Of a DNA stretch of 58,333 nt, positions 1-7,088 are shown piece after piece; the first letter of the stretch is position 1, and every line of letters starts with the position of its first letter. Origin of the DNA: Labilithrix sp. (GTDB taxonomy: Bacteria; Myxococcota; Polyangia; Polyangiales; Polyangiaceae); contig JAQBQL010000013.1 in NCBI GenBank assembly GCA_028287035.1, positions 1 through 58,333 on the forward strand, written 5' to 3'. The notes below the pieces were generated by a model. It had not been told where the DNA came from. It was given only the letters and a program-made list of their open reading frames with translations, and did not search any database. The translations under genes and the position numbers were made by a program.

Positions 1-217
1 CGGTTCTCGCCGCGGCGTTCGTCGCGGCGGTCGCGGCGATCCCCGTCGCACCCGCGGTGCCTCCGGCCGCACCTGCCGCAACGACCGCCGCCGCGGCGAC
101 CCCCGTCGCGAGCGCGACGCGCGCGAACACCTGCTCGCGCTGGGCCGCGTCCGGCGCGTCTCCGCGAGCGGCGGCGAGCAGCGCATCCATCTCCGTGCGA
201 ACGAGCGGCGCCCTCAT
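1..217 (-). CDS. ECF sigma-linked hypothetical membrane protein (N-terminal part, cut by window edge)
   Basis: The ATG at 217 overlaps the stop of the sigma factor gene (ATGA), so the two are almost certainly co-translated. The 72 visible codons begin MRAPLVRTEMDALLAA and continue into a small polar segment (ARGDAPDAAQREQVFARVA) and then a very Ala/Gly/Val-rich stretch that looks like a transmembrane helix. The rest of the gene lies outside the window. A gene directly behind an ECF sigma gene is often its anti-sigma factor or a membrane regulator; that role is inferred from position only, and no zinc-binding anti-sigma motif is visible in the part present. Confidence 0.6.
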   Translation of the reverse strand, partial: MRAPLVRTEMDALLAAARGDAPDAAQREQVFARVALATGVAAAAVVAAGAAGGTAGATGIAATAATNAAART

Positions 218-927
218 CGCGGTGCTCCTCGGCGCGGCGCCGCCGGCGGAGGCGTGCTCTCGCGGACGCGCGCAAGCTCGGCTTCGAGCTCGACGCGCGC
301 GACGCGCAGCCGCGAGTACACGGTGTTGAGCGGGATCTCGAGGGTGCGCGCCACCTCGGGCGCCGTCATCTGCTCGATCTCGTGGAGCACGAGGACCGCC
401 CGCCGCCCCATCTCGATCGACGCGAGCGCCCGGTCGAGCATCGCGAGCGCCTCGCTCCGCGCGAGCGCCTCCGCCTGCGGCGGCTCGATGGACACGCGCT
501 CGCCGGCACACCCGCCGTCGGGATCGATGGGATGGCGGCGCCGGTGGCGGCGAGCATCGGCGGCGACCCGCACCACGATCTGGAAGAGCCACGCCCGCGG
601 CCCGTGCCCCCGGTCCGCGAACTCGATCCAGCGGCGGTGTGCGACGACGAACACCTCCTGGCATTTGTCCTCGACGTCGCGGTCCATCACGCCGAGGCGC
701 CGGAGGTTCCGCCACACGAACGCGACGTGGGCATCGTAGAGAGCGCGAAAGGCTCGCGCCTGGCTCTCGGGGGAGAGGTCGCGGGTCGACACACCACTCT
801 CGGGCGCAGGAGGGGGCGCGCTCGCGAGCGAGGGCGCGGGAAGGATCCCGGAGGTCTCGAGGTCCTCGGGGTCGGGTTCGATGTCGAGCTCGACGACCTC
901 GTCGACCACCTGGTAGGCGGCGCTCAC
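214..927 (-). CDS. ECF-type RNA polymerase sigma factor
   Basis: A sigma-70 family factor of about 237 residues that would direct RNA polymerase to a specific promoter set. An acidic N-terminal extension rich in Glu, Asp and Pro (about 1-60) is followed by region 2 (ALYDAHVAFVWRNLRRLGV, then DVEDKCQEVFVVAHRR and the AWLFQIVVRVAAD segment) and region 4 (VLHEIEQMTAPEVARTLEIP, then NTVYSRLRVARVELE), the classic ECF helix-turn-helix. The GTG at 927 is chosen because it overlaps the stop of the upstream gene (GTGA); the frame stays open much further upstream, but that part would lie over the real gene 924-1892. It sits in a three-gene operon with an envelope protein upstream and a membrane protein downstream, which suggests envelope sensing. 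Confidence 0.88.
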   Translation of the reverse strand: MSAAYQVVDEVVELDIEPDPEDLETSGILPAPSLASAPPPAPESGVSTRDLSPESQARAFRALYDAHVAFVWRNLRRLGVMDRDVEDKCQEVFVVAHRRWIEFADRGHGPRAWLFQIVVRVAADARRHRRRHPIDPDGGCAGERVSIEPPQAEALARSEALAMLDRALASIEMGRRAVLVLHEIEQMTAPEVARTLEIPLNTVYSRLRVARVELEAELARVRESTPPPAAPRRGAPR

Positions 928-1892
928 GGAAGCCTCATCGAGAGCCCGAGCTCCGCGTCGGCGAAGACGAGCGGCGTCGCGGCGCCCGCGAACTGCACGA
1001 GGTTCGCCCCGACGAGCGCGCGGACCTCGAGGGCGAGCCCGGCCCCGAGCTCCCCGCGGAGGTCGACCGAGGGCCCGGTCCCGAGCCGTACCGGGACGCG
1101 CGCGAGCCCCACCCCGGGGGTGACGACCCCGCCGTCGATCGCGCCGCAGAGGTCGGCCTCGATCCCGCGCCGCTCGATGTAGTTCCCCGGGATGCGCCGG
1201 CAGATGTCGGCGCGCGCGCCGAAGTGAGAGAGGACGGCGGCGTCGCCCGCGGAGGCGACCCGACCGGTGGACCGGCCGAAGAAGAGCGCCGGCCGTAGGA
1301 CCCAGCTCGGCACCAGCTCGATGGTGAGAAACGGGGAGAGGCCGGCCATCCCGCCGGTCGTCGCGAGCCCGTCGCGCAGGTAGACCATCGTGCCGACCTC
1401 GACCGTCCGCATGGGCGGGGCGGCGCCGACCGGACCGTCGACGTGGTCCGCGTCGCGGTCCGCACGTGGCGCCGGCGGCGGCGGCGCGGCGGGCAGCTCG
1501 TCGCGCGCGCGGTTCATCTCGGCATCGAGGACGAGCGACGCCCAGGCGCCGACGGCGTGCGCGAGAGGAAGGCACGCGCGACCGCTCCGGTCGGACAACG
1601 TGCGATGGGCAACCACGTTCCCGGCATCGTCCACGATGCTCGCCTCCGCCGACCGCGCGCCGGCCGCGGAGCGCGCGACGGACATCGTCACGGTCCACGT
1701 CCCGGTGGTCGCCGCCGCACCATGCGGGCGAGGACCCCCGTGAGTGGGGGCGCGAGCGGCGAGGAGCGCTTCGTTCAGCGCGGCACGGGCGCGCGCCTGG
1801 TCCGAGCACTCGTCGCCCCCCTCGAAGACCGCCTCGACGACAGTTGCATCCACGATGGCGGTCACAGGGACAGAGGATGGCCGGCCGGGCAC
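924..1892 (-). CDS. hypothetical protein, possible outer-membrane or periplasmic protein
   Basis: About 322 residues, first gene of the sigma-factor operon. I do not recognise a named family. Residues 1-150 look globular (TAIVDATVVEAVFEGGD, TGTWTVTMSVARS) and end in a Pro-rich linker (ELPAAPPPPAPRAD). The second half alternates hydrophobic and polar residues with many Gly and aromatic positions (GTMVYLRDGLATTGGMAGLS, PFLTIELVPSWVLRPALFF), as in small beta-barrels. Two Cys (ADICRR, EADLCG) sit in the barrel-like part. The GTG at 1892 is the first usable start; a GTG at 1865 is an alternative. No clear signal peptide is seen with either, so the true N-terminus is uncertain. In myxobacteria such proteins often accompany ECF factors; the sensing role is inference. 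Confidence 0.6.
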   Translation of the reverse strand: MPGRPSSVPVTAIVDATVVEAVFEGGDECSDQARARAALNEALLAARAPTHGGPRPHGAAATTGTWTVTMSVARSAAGARSAEASIVDDAGNVVAHRTLSDRSGRACLPLAHAVGAWASLVLDAEMNRARDELPAAPPPPAPRADRDADHVDGPVGAAPPMRTVEVGTMVYLRDGLATTGGMAGLSPFLTIELVPSWVLRPALFFGRSTGRVASAGDAAVLSHFGARADICRRIPGNYIERRGIEADLCGAIDGGVVTPGVGLARVPVRLGTGPSVDLRGELGAGLALEVRALVGANLVQFAGAATPLVFADAELGLSMRLP

Positions 1893-2279
1893 GTCTCCGT
1901 CGCGTTCGAGGACGCTTTCGTCCCCGAGGTAGGATGGATGACGGAGGATCTCCCCCCTCGTCGGGTGCTCGGGCCCCTACGGTTGTGGGCGAAGCCCCCC
2001 GGGAGCACCGAGCGATCCAGGCGAGGCCGTGCGAGCGGGTGGTGGTCGCGCGCCGTCCCCGGCGTCGGGCGACGAAGCCGCCCGTCGCTCCGTCCGCCCG
2101 TGATCGCCGCCGGAATTTTCCGGGCTGACGCAGGTCCCTGCGTGGTCCATGAGGTTGATTCCGCGGGGATCCAGACGCCCCGTCGCGCACATGTAGGTAC
2201 GTACTTTTCTTGAGGATTTACGTGCCGTGTCGCGTTGGCCCGAGGGGTGCCTCCCTGAGCCCTGCTCGCGAGGAATCCC
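1893..2279. other. 387-bp divergent intergenic region upstream of the heme-lipoprotein operon
   Basis: No credible gene is seen here. It separates the minus-strand sigma-factor operon from the plus-strand operon starting at 2280 and so should hold both promoters. It contains two adjacent palindromes (separate entry) and a relatively A/T-rich patch around 2197-2222 (GTACGTACTTTTCTTGAGG). I see no convincing -35/-10 pair. A purine-rich GCGAGGAA precedes the ATG at 2280 and can serve as ribosome binding site. Confidence 0.5.
2110..2143. promoter_or_regulatory. two adjacent palindromes, candidate operators
   Basis: CCGGAA-tt-TTCCGG (2110-2123) is a perfect 14-bp palindrome. Four bases later ACGCAGG-tc-CCTGCGT (2128-2143) forms a second perfect inverted repeat with 7-bp arms. 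They lie about 140-170 bp upstream of the 2280 operon and 220-250 bp upstream of the divergent gene. Spacing and symmetry suit dimeric regulator binding sites, but no regulator can be assigned. Confidence 0.35.
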
Positions 2280-3503
2280 ATGGCCAATATCCGCACGGCT
2301 TCGTTCACGGCTTTCACGGCTCTCACGCTCGGTTGTCTGGGCGCCTTCACGGCGTGCAGCAACGACACGAGCAACACGCTCGGCGGTCGCGTGACCGGCA
2401 GCAGCGGCGGCTCCAGCGGCCAGTCCGGCGACGGCGGCGTCAACGGCGAAGGCGGGGTCAACAGCGGCCCGCCCGCCGAGGAAGTGGCCTTCCACGCGCT
2501 CGAGGCCGACCTCGCGAAGACCTGCGGTGGCCAGTGCCACGAAGCGAAGACCTACAAGCCCACTCCGCCGGGCTTTCTCTCGCCTCCGGACGCGTACAAG
2601 TCGATCAAGTCGCAGCCCGGGATCGTGGTGGCCGACTACTACCAGAGCACGCTGCTCAACAAGGGCGGCCACGCCGGCCCGGCGATCGGCGACACCCCCG
2701 AGCTCGAGGCGAAGGTCATCGAGTGGCTGAAGCTCGAATCCATCGCGCTCACCGCGGTGAAAGCGCCGACGATCGACCCGGTCGCCATCAAGAGCGGTCC
2801 CAACGACATCGACATGACCAAGGCCTCGATCAGCGGCCTGACCGGGACGCACTTCCTGTTCGACGCCTCGCTCGTCGGCGGGATCCTGTCGATCTCGAAC
2901 CTCAAGGTGAAGGCCGCGGCGGGCACCGACGTCCACGTCTATCATCCCAGGTTCATTCGGGTTCTTGCCGCGCCGAACGACAAGAAGCAGACCGAGGTTC
3001 CGGACGGCGCGGACACGTTCTCGAACACCGATCAGACGGTGCCGGGCGGCGCAGACACCACGCTGAATCCGGGCGCGGCGTTCTTCACGTCCGACGGCTG
3101 GGCGCCCTTCGACTTCAACAGCGACAAGCTTCGCATCGAGGTCGAGAAGCTCGAGCCAGGCAAGATCTCCGTCGTGGACGTGCCGAAGACCTGCAAGAAC
3201 GTCGCGATGTTCACGGCCAACGTGCTCCCCAGCTTCCGCGGGGGCGGGGGCGTGACCCCGAACTGCCAGAACTGCCATAACACCGGCGCAGGCGCAGGAA
3301 CGGGCCTCTCGGGGCTCGCGTTCAACGCCGCCGACAACGCGACGGTCTGCAACCAGGTCCTCGCGAAGCTGAACGAAGGCGACATCGCGAAGAGCCGGAT
3401 CGTGACCCACCTCGCGGCGGGCGACGGCCACTCGGGCGGCGCGGTCAACAACATCACCAACTGGACGGCGCTCTTCGTGAACAACAAGGGCGTCTTCTTC
3501 TGA
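2280..3503 (+). CDS. secreted lipoprotein with two c-type heme motifs
   Basis: A 407-residue exported lipoprotein: signal segment SFTAFTALTLGCLGAFTAC with lipobox Cys about 26, then a Gly/Ser/Asn linker to about residue 65. Two putative covalent heme sites are present, an unusual CX3CH (TCGGQCHE, C82/C86/H87) and a classic CXXCH (NCQNCHNT, C329/C332/H333). The central 190-310 region is beta-rich (GILSISNLKVKAAAGTDVHV). The segment after the second heme (VCNQVLAKLNEGDIAKSRI, then GDGHSGG) resembles the C-terminal part of the large c-type cytochrome-like lipoproteins common in myxobacteria and planctomycetes. First gene of a four-gene operon; the likely role is periplasmic electron transfer, substrate unknown. 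Confidence 0.75.
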   Translation: MANIRTASFTAFTALTLGCLGAFTACSNDTSNTLGGRVTGSSGGSSGQSGDGGVNGEGGVNSGPPAEEVAFHALEADLAKTCGGQCHEAKTYKPTPPGFLSPPDAYKSIKSQPGIVVADYYQSTLLNKGGHAGPAIGDTPELEAKVIEWLKLESIALTAVKAPTIDPVAIKSGPNDIDMTKASISGLTGTHFLFDASLVGGILSISNLKVKAAAGTDVHVYHPRFIRVLAAPNDKKQTEVPDGADTFSNTDQTVPGGADTTLNPGAAFFTSDGWAPFDFNSDKLRIEVEKLEPGKISVVDVPKTCKNVAMFTANVLPSFRGGGGVTPNCQNCHNTGAGAGTGLSGLAFNAADNATVCNQVLAKLNEGDIAKSRIVTHLAAGDGHSGGAVNNITNWTALFVNNKGVFF

Positions 3504-3596
3504 TTCGATTTGCGCAACTCGCGCGGCCGCAAGAGCTGGCCTACCGATTGCAGTTGTTCTGTTCACCTCATGTCGACGAAGAAAGGTAGGGAGACG

Positions 3597-4856
3597 ATGC
3601 GACTCGGCACCATGCGAACCCCCTCGTGGAGCTTGGCTGCGTTCGGCCTCGCAGTGACCATCGGCGCCCTCGCGGGCTGCGGTAGCTCCGAGGACCCGAA
3701 CTCCATCGGAACCCCCGGCGGGAGCACCCCCGGCAGCACGACGGACCCGAACGGCACTGCAACTGCCCAGACCCCCGCGGAGCAGGTCAAGGAGATCCTG
3801 GACGCGCGGAAGGTCGACTACGGCGAGGCGCTCCGCACGGCGAGCCTCAAGCTCACTGACGAGCTGCCCGCTCTCGCGGACATCAAGGCGATCGACGGCG
3901 CTGCCGACGATGCCGCCAAGAAGGCCATCTACGAGAAGGCCGTCGACACGATGATCGCGTCGCCGAAGTTCACGCTCGTCATGCGCAAGTACTTCATGGA
4001 CATGTTCAAGACCGCGCAGGTCGGAGCAGTCCAGATGGGCGCGTCGAACAAGGACGGCGCCGCGAACTTCGCCGCGCAGGTCGTGACCGAGGGTCGCTCG
4101 TACAACGAGCTCTTCACGGCGACGGCGAACACCTGCCCGACCTTCGATGCGACGACCGGTGCGTTCACGCCGGCCGAGTGCATGAAGGGCCCCGCGGGCG
4201 GCACGACGGTCGGCGTCCTCACCGACCCGGGCCTCCAGTCCCAGTACTTCTCGAACATGGCGTTCCGTCGTGTCCGTTTCATCCAGGAGACGTTCGCGTG
4301 CTCCAAGTTCCCGGCGGAGTTCTCGAAGACCCCGACCGCGATGGGTAACGGCACGTACACGAACCCGCAGGCGTTCGACGGCATCACCGGCAAGACGAAC
4401 ACGCCCACCGCGCGCATCGACTTCCAGGACACGTCGGCCGTCATCTGCGCCAACTGCCACGGCACGCTGAACCACATCGCGCCGCTGTTCATCAACTACG
4501 ACGAGAAGGGCCTCCTCCAGGCCACGTCGCAGGTCGAGGTCCCGATCCCCGGCAACCCGAAGGCGGCCGTGAAGGACTACCAGCCCGGCACCCCGTTCTT
4601 CGCCTGGCGCAAGGACAAGAACTTCGACGACCTCACCGGTCTCGGCGCCCAGATGGCCGCCGACCCCGAGGTCGGTCGCTGCGCGGTCAACCGCGCCTGG
4701 AACTACGCGCTCTCGCGCGGCGACATCGTCAACGACCTCGCCACGATCCCGACGGCAGTGACCGACCAGCTCGCGAAGGACTTCACGAGCGGCGGCCAGA
4801 AGCTGAAGGAAACTCTCCGCGTGATCTTCAAGTCCGAAGACTTCACGAAGTTCTGA
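3597..4856 (+). CDS. lipoprotein with CXXCH heme motif, DUF1588/DUF1585-like
   Basis: About 419 residues. The ATG at 3597 is preferred over upstream in-frame codons because GGTAGGGAG lies just before it and a lipoprotein signal follows directly (SLAAFGLAVTIGALAGC, lipobox Cys28). After a Thr/Gly/Pro-rich linker comes a mostly helical domain, then RRVRFIQETFACSKFPAEF, one heme-type motif ICANCHGTLNHIAPLF (C284/C287/H288), and a C-terminal part with GRCAVNRAWNYALSRGD and LKETLRVIFKSEDF. That order resembles the DUF1592/DUF1588/DUF1585 proteins of planctomycetes and myxobacteria, where a single CXXCH precedes a conserved helical end; the match is distant. It follows the 2280 gene by 93 bp and is probably part of the same envelope complex. 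Confidence 0.72.
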   Translation: MRLGTMRTPSWSLAAFGLAVTIGALAGCGSSEDPNSIGTPGGSTPGSTTDPNGTATAQTPAEQVKEILDARKVDYGEALRTASLKLTDELPALADIKAIDGAADDAAKKAIYEKAVDTMIASPKFTLVMRKYFMDMFKTAQVGAVQMGASNKDGAANFAAQVVTEGRSYNELFTATANTCPTFDATTGAFTPAECMKGPAGGTTVGVLTDPGLQSQYFSNMAFRRVRFIQETFACSKFPAEFSKTPTAMGNGTYTNPQAFDGITGKTNTPTARIDFQDTSAVICANCHGTLNHIAPLFINYDEKGLLQATSQVEVPIPGNPKAAVKDYQPGTPFFAWRKDKNFDDLTGLGAQMAADPEVGRCAVNRAWNYALSRGDIVNDLATIPTAVTDQLAKDFTSGGQKLKETLRVIFKSEDFTKF

Positions 4857-4884
4857 AAACAGGGAAGGGAGTCGGAAAAAAGTC

Positions 4885-5592
4885 ATGAAACGCATTGCTC
4901 TCACCCTGCTCGCGGCGTCCGCTCTGGCGCTCGTCGCGTGTGACAACGGAACCTCGGACAGCCTCTCCAACGGCAACGGCGGAGGAATCGGCGACCCCAA
5001 CGGAACGGCCGGTGGCGAAGACACCACGTTCGATCACATCAACGACCCGAACGGCGCAGCGCCGGGCGCGGACACGAACCCGCCGACCGAGGCGGCCCAG
5101 GTGAAGATCGTCGGCTCGCCCGAGGTCACCTCTCGGCTCCACGCCTGCGGCAAGCTCACGGTCTCGAGCATCGGCTCGATCCTCACGACCCGCGGCCTCA
5201 CCGGTGGCGGCATGCGCCCCAACGGCGTGCAGAGCGGCCAGGGCATCTACATGGCGAACGGTACGGCGGCGGCCCTCGGCGCTGCCAACTACAACGGTCG
5301 CGTCGGCGAGGCTCCGTTCTCCTCGGCCTCCGCGATGGCAAAGATGTTCGATATCTTCGCCATGGCTTCGTACGATGCGGTCGTGGACGGTTGGGCAGCC
5401 CCCGCCTGTCCCGACACGAAGGTCCTCGGCGCCGACGGCAAGTTCACGAAGGACGGGCTCTCCTGTCTGATGGGCAAGCCCGCCTCTGCCGAGCACCTCG
5501 CCGTCGCCAACGACGCAATCACCAAGAATCCCGCAGATGGCGCGAAGATCGCCATCGCCGCCGTCCTCGCGGCCGCGCACACCTGCCAGTAA
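4885..5592 (+). CDS. hypothetical lipoprotein
   Basis: A 235-residue lipoprotein with a textbook signal (MKRIALTLLAASALALVAC, lipid-modified Cys19), a Gly/Asn/Asp/Pro linker to about residue 70, and a compact domain with conserved-looking LHACGKLTVSSIGSILTTRG, GQGIYMANGTAAALGAANYN and SAMAKMFDIFAMASYDAVVD. There is no heme motif; three Cys (ACGK, AACPD, SCLM) could form a disulfide or bind metal. The spacing (28 bp after the previous stop, 12 bp before the next start) and its own ribosome site (GGGAAGGGAG) place it in the operon between the heme lipoprotein and the Tat-exported protein. I do not recognise the family; a structural or chaperone role in the same complex is inference. Confidence 0.75.
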   Translation: MKRIALTLLAASALALVACDNGTSDSLSNGNGGGIGDPNGTAGGEDTTFDHINDPNGAAPGADTNPPTEAAQVKIVGSPEVTSRLHACGKLTVSSIGSILTTRGLTGGGMRPNGVQSGQGIYMANGTAAALGAANYNGRVGEAPFSSASAMAKMFDIFAMASYDAVVDGWAAPACPDTKVLGADGKFTKDGLSCLMGKPASAEHLAVANDAITKNPADGAKIAIAAVLAAAHTCQ

Positions 5593-5604
5593 GGAGTCCA
5601 CGTC

Positions 5605-6996
5605 ATGGTTGACCAGCGATTGAAAGAACTCCGTGGCCCCGGGCGTCGTGACTTCCTGCGGTGGGCCGGTACCGCCGCCGCCGCGATCGGTCTCGAGCGC
5701 GCGCGCTTCCTGAACGTCATCAACGACACCGTCGGAACGGCGGCCGCCGACACCGCGTCCTGCGCGTCGACGAACCGCGCGATCCTGCTCAATGCAGGCA
5801 ACGGCGGTCTGTCGAACTTCACCCAGGTGTTCCCGTTCGAGAAGGTCATCAACTCGACGAACGCCACCTATTCGCACTACGCGCTCAACAAGGGCGTGAA
5901 GGCGACGGGCTACGACAAGCCGTACACGTACGCTCCGGACAGCCCCTGGCAGACCGAAGCGAAGTGGAAGGTCTCTGCCTTCGTCGCCGGAAACAACGAG
6001 ACGCACACCGGCAATCCGCAGAGCGCCATCACGCTCGGCGCGAACAGCATGTACGCCTCGGCGGCGGCCATCCAGCAGGCGAACCCCACGCTGCTGCCGG
6101 TCCTCTCGGTCGGTAACCTGATGTTCGGCAACGCTCTCGGCGCGCCCGCAGTGGCCGCCGTCGGTGCGCCGAACCAGCTCATCGACCTCTTCAACAGCGC
6201 CGCCTCGAAGGCGCTGCTCAACACGCCGGAGAGCGGCGGCCTCGCCGAGGCGTACTACAAGGCCTTCCTCGGCCTCAACGCGGCGGCGGGTCGGACCACC
6301 ACCGCGAAGCAGTACGCGGTCGGCAAGGTGTCGATGAACCTCCTCGCGAAGAACCTCTCTTCGCAGCTCACGCCGACGCCGGCGGACCTCGCGATGTTCG
6401 GCATCACGGGCACGACTCCCACGTCGGTCCAGAACATGTCGAACGCGATGATCACCTCGGTGAAGGCCTTCTCGCTCGGCCTCACCTCGATGCTCATGAT
6501 GCCCGCGTGGAACGACGACCCGCACGGTCTCTTCGCCGGTGGCGATGCGGCGGCGCAGGTCAAGGCGGTCGCGATGGGCAAGATGTTCAACGGTCTCCTC
6601 GCGCTCGCCAAGTCGAAGCCCGACCCGAGCTGCTCGTCGAAGACGCTCGCCGACAGCATCGTCATCGGCATCAGCGGCGACACGTTCAAGGCGCCCTTCA
6701 ACCGCAACGGCTGGGGCGACGGCACGCCGGGCGGCTCCAACGTGCTCTACGTCATGGGCAACGGCCTCGTGAAGACCGGCTGGTTCGGCGACATGGACCC
6801 GACGGCGGGCGCCATGGGCTGGGACCAGGCGACCGGCAACACGGGCGGCGCGTACACCGGTCGCGGCGCCGAGCTCGGCGCATCCGCGGCGGCGACGTTC
6901 CTCTACGCGGTTGCCAAGGGCGACATCCGCCGCGTCGGCGACTTCTACAACGGCAAGCCGATCGACGCGCTCGTGAACGTCAACCTCTCGGGCTGA
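5605..6996 (+). CDS. Tat-exported protein, DUF1501-like (alkaline phosphatase superfamily fold suspected)
   Basis: 463 residues. The N-terminus holds a twin-arginine signal (GRRDFLRWAGTAAAAIGLER, R14-R15), so it is exported folded, possibly with a cofactor. The mature part has NRAILLNAGNGGLSNFTQVF near the start and DSIVIGISGDTFKAPFNRNG followed by GWGDGTPGGSNVLYVMGNGL near the end. That layout resembles DUF1501 proteins, whose C-terminal block reads like 'SEFGRTP...GRDHWP'. The His expected there is absent, so any metal site would differ. DUF1501 and DUF1552 proteins usually sit next to DUF1588/1592 cytochromes, matching the arrangement here. The start is supported by AAGGAG 10 bp upstream. 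Last gene of the operon, followed by a terminator. Confidence 0.7.
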   Translation: MVDQRLKELRGPGRRDFLRWAGTAAAAIGLERARFLNVINDTVGTAAADTASCASTNRAILLNAGNGGLSNFTQVFPFEKVINSTNATYSHYALNKGVKATGYDKPYTYAPDSPWQTEAKWKVSAFVAGNNETHTGNPQSAITLGANSMYASAAAIQQANPTLLPVLSVGNLMFGNALGAPAVAAVGAPNQLIDLFNSAASKALLNTPESGGLAEAYYKAFLGLNAAAGRTTTAKQYAVGKVSMNLLAKNLSSQLTPTPADLAMFGITGTTPTSVQNMSNAMITSVKAFSLGLTSMLMMPAWNDDPHGLFAGGDAAAQVKAVAMGKMFNGLLALAKSKPDPSCSSKTLADSIVIGISGDTFKAPFNRNGWGDGTPGGSNVLYVMGNGLVKTGWFGDMDPTAGAMGWDQATGNTGGAYTGRGAELGASAAATFLYAVAKGDIRRVGDFYNGKPIDALVNVNLSG

Positions 6997-7020
6997 CCAT
7001 CTGGCCCCTCGGGGCAGTGG

Positions 7021-7055
7021 AACCCTCGCTTCTCACGAAGCGGGGGTTTCGCGTT
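7021..7055 (+). terminator. intrinsic terminator of the 2280-6996 operon
   Basis: AACCCTCGCTTC (7021-7032) pairs with GAAGCGGGGGTT (7037-7048) around a TCAC loop: 12 pairs with one G-T wobble, followed by TTCGCGTTTT. It lies 24 bp after the stop and may also work from the other side for the convergent histidine kinase gene ending at 7089. Confidence 0.8.
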
Positions 7056-7088
7056 TTGTGCGCGCCAGCCGGACCGGCAGCGCGCCGA

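Noticed and set aside
928..2190. Long in-frame N-terminal extension of the ECF sigma factor.
   Set aside because: It lies over the separate gene 924-1892 in another frame and adds only low-complexity Arg-rich sequence; the GTGA overlap gives a natural start at 927.
1977..5027. Minus-strand open frame of about 1016 codons, and similar giant frames at 22703-26047, 4843-6525 and 12866-13864.
   Set aside because: They lie opposite well-supported genes, are Arg/Ala/Gly-rich without domains or signals, and are expected by-products of very high GC at third codon positions.
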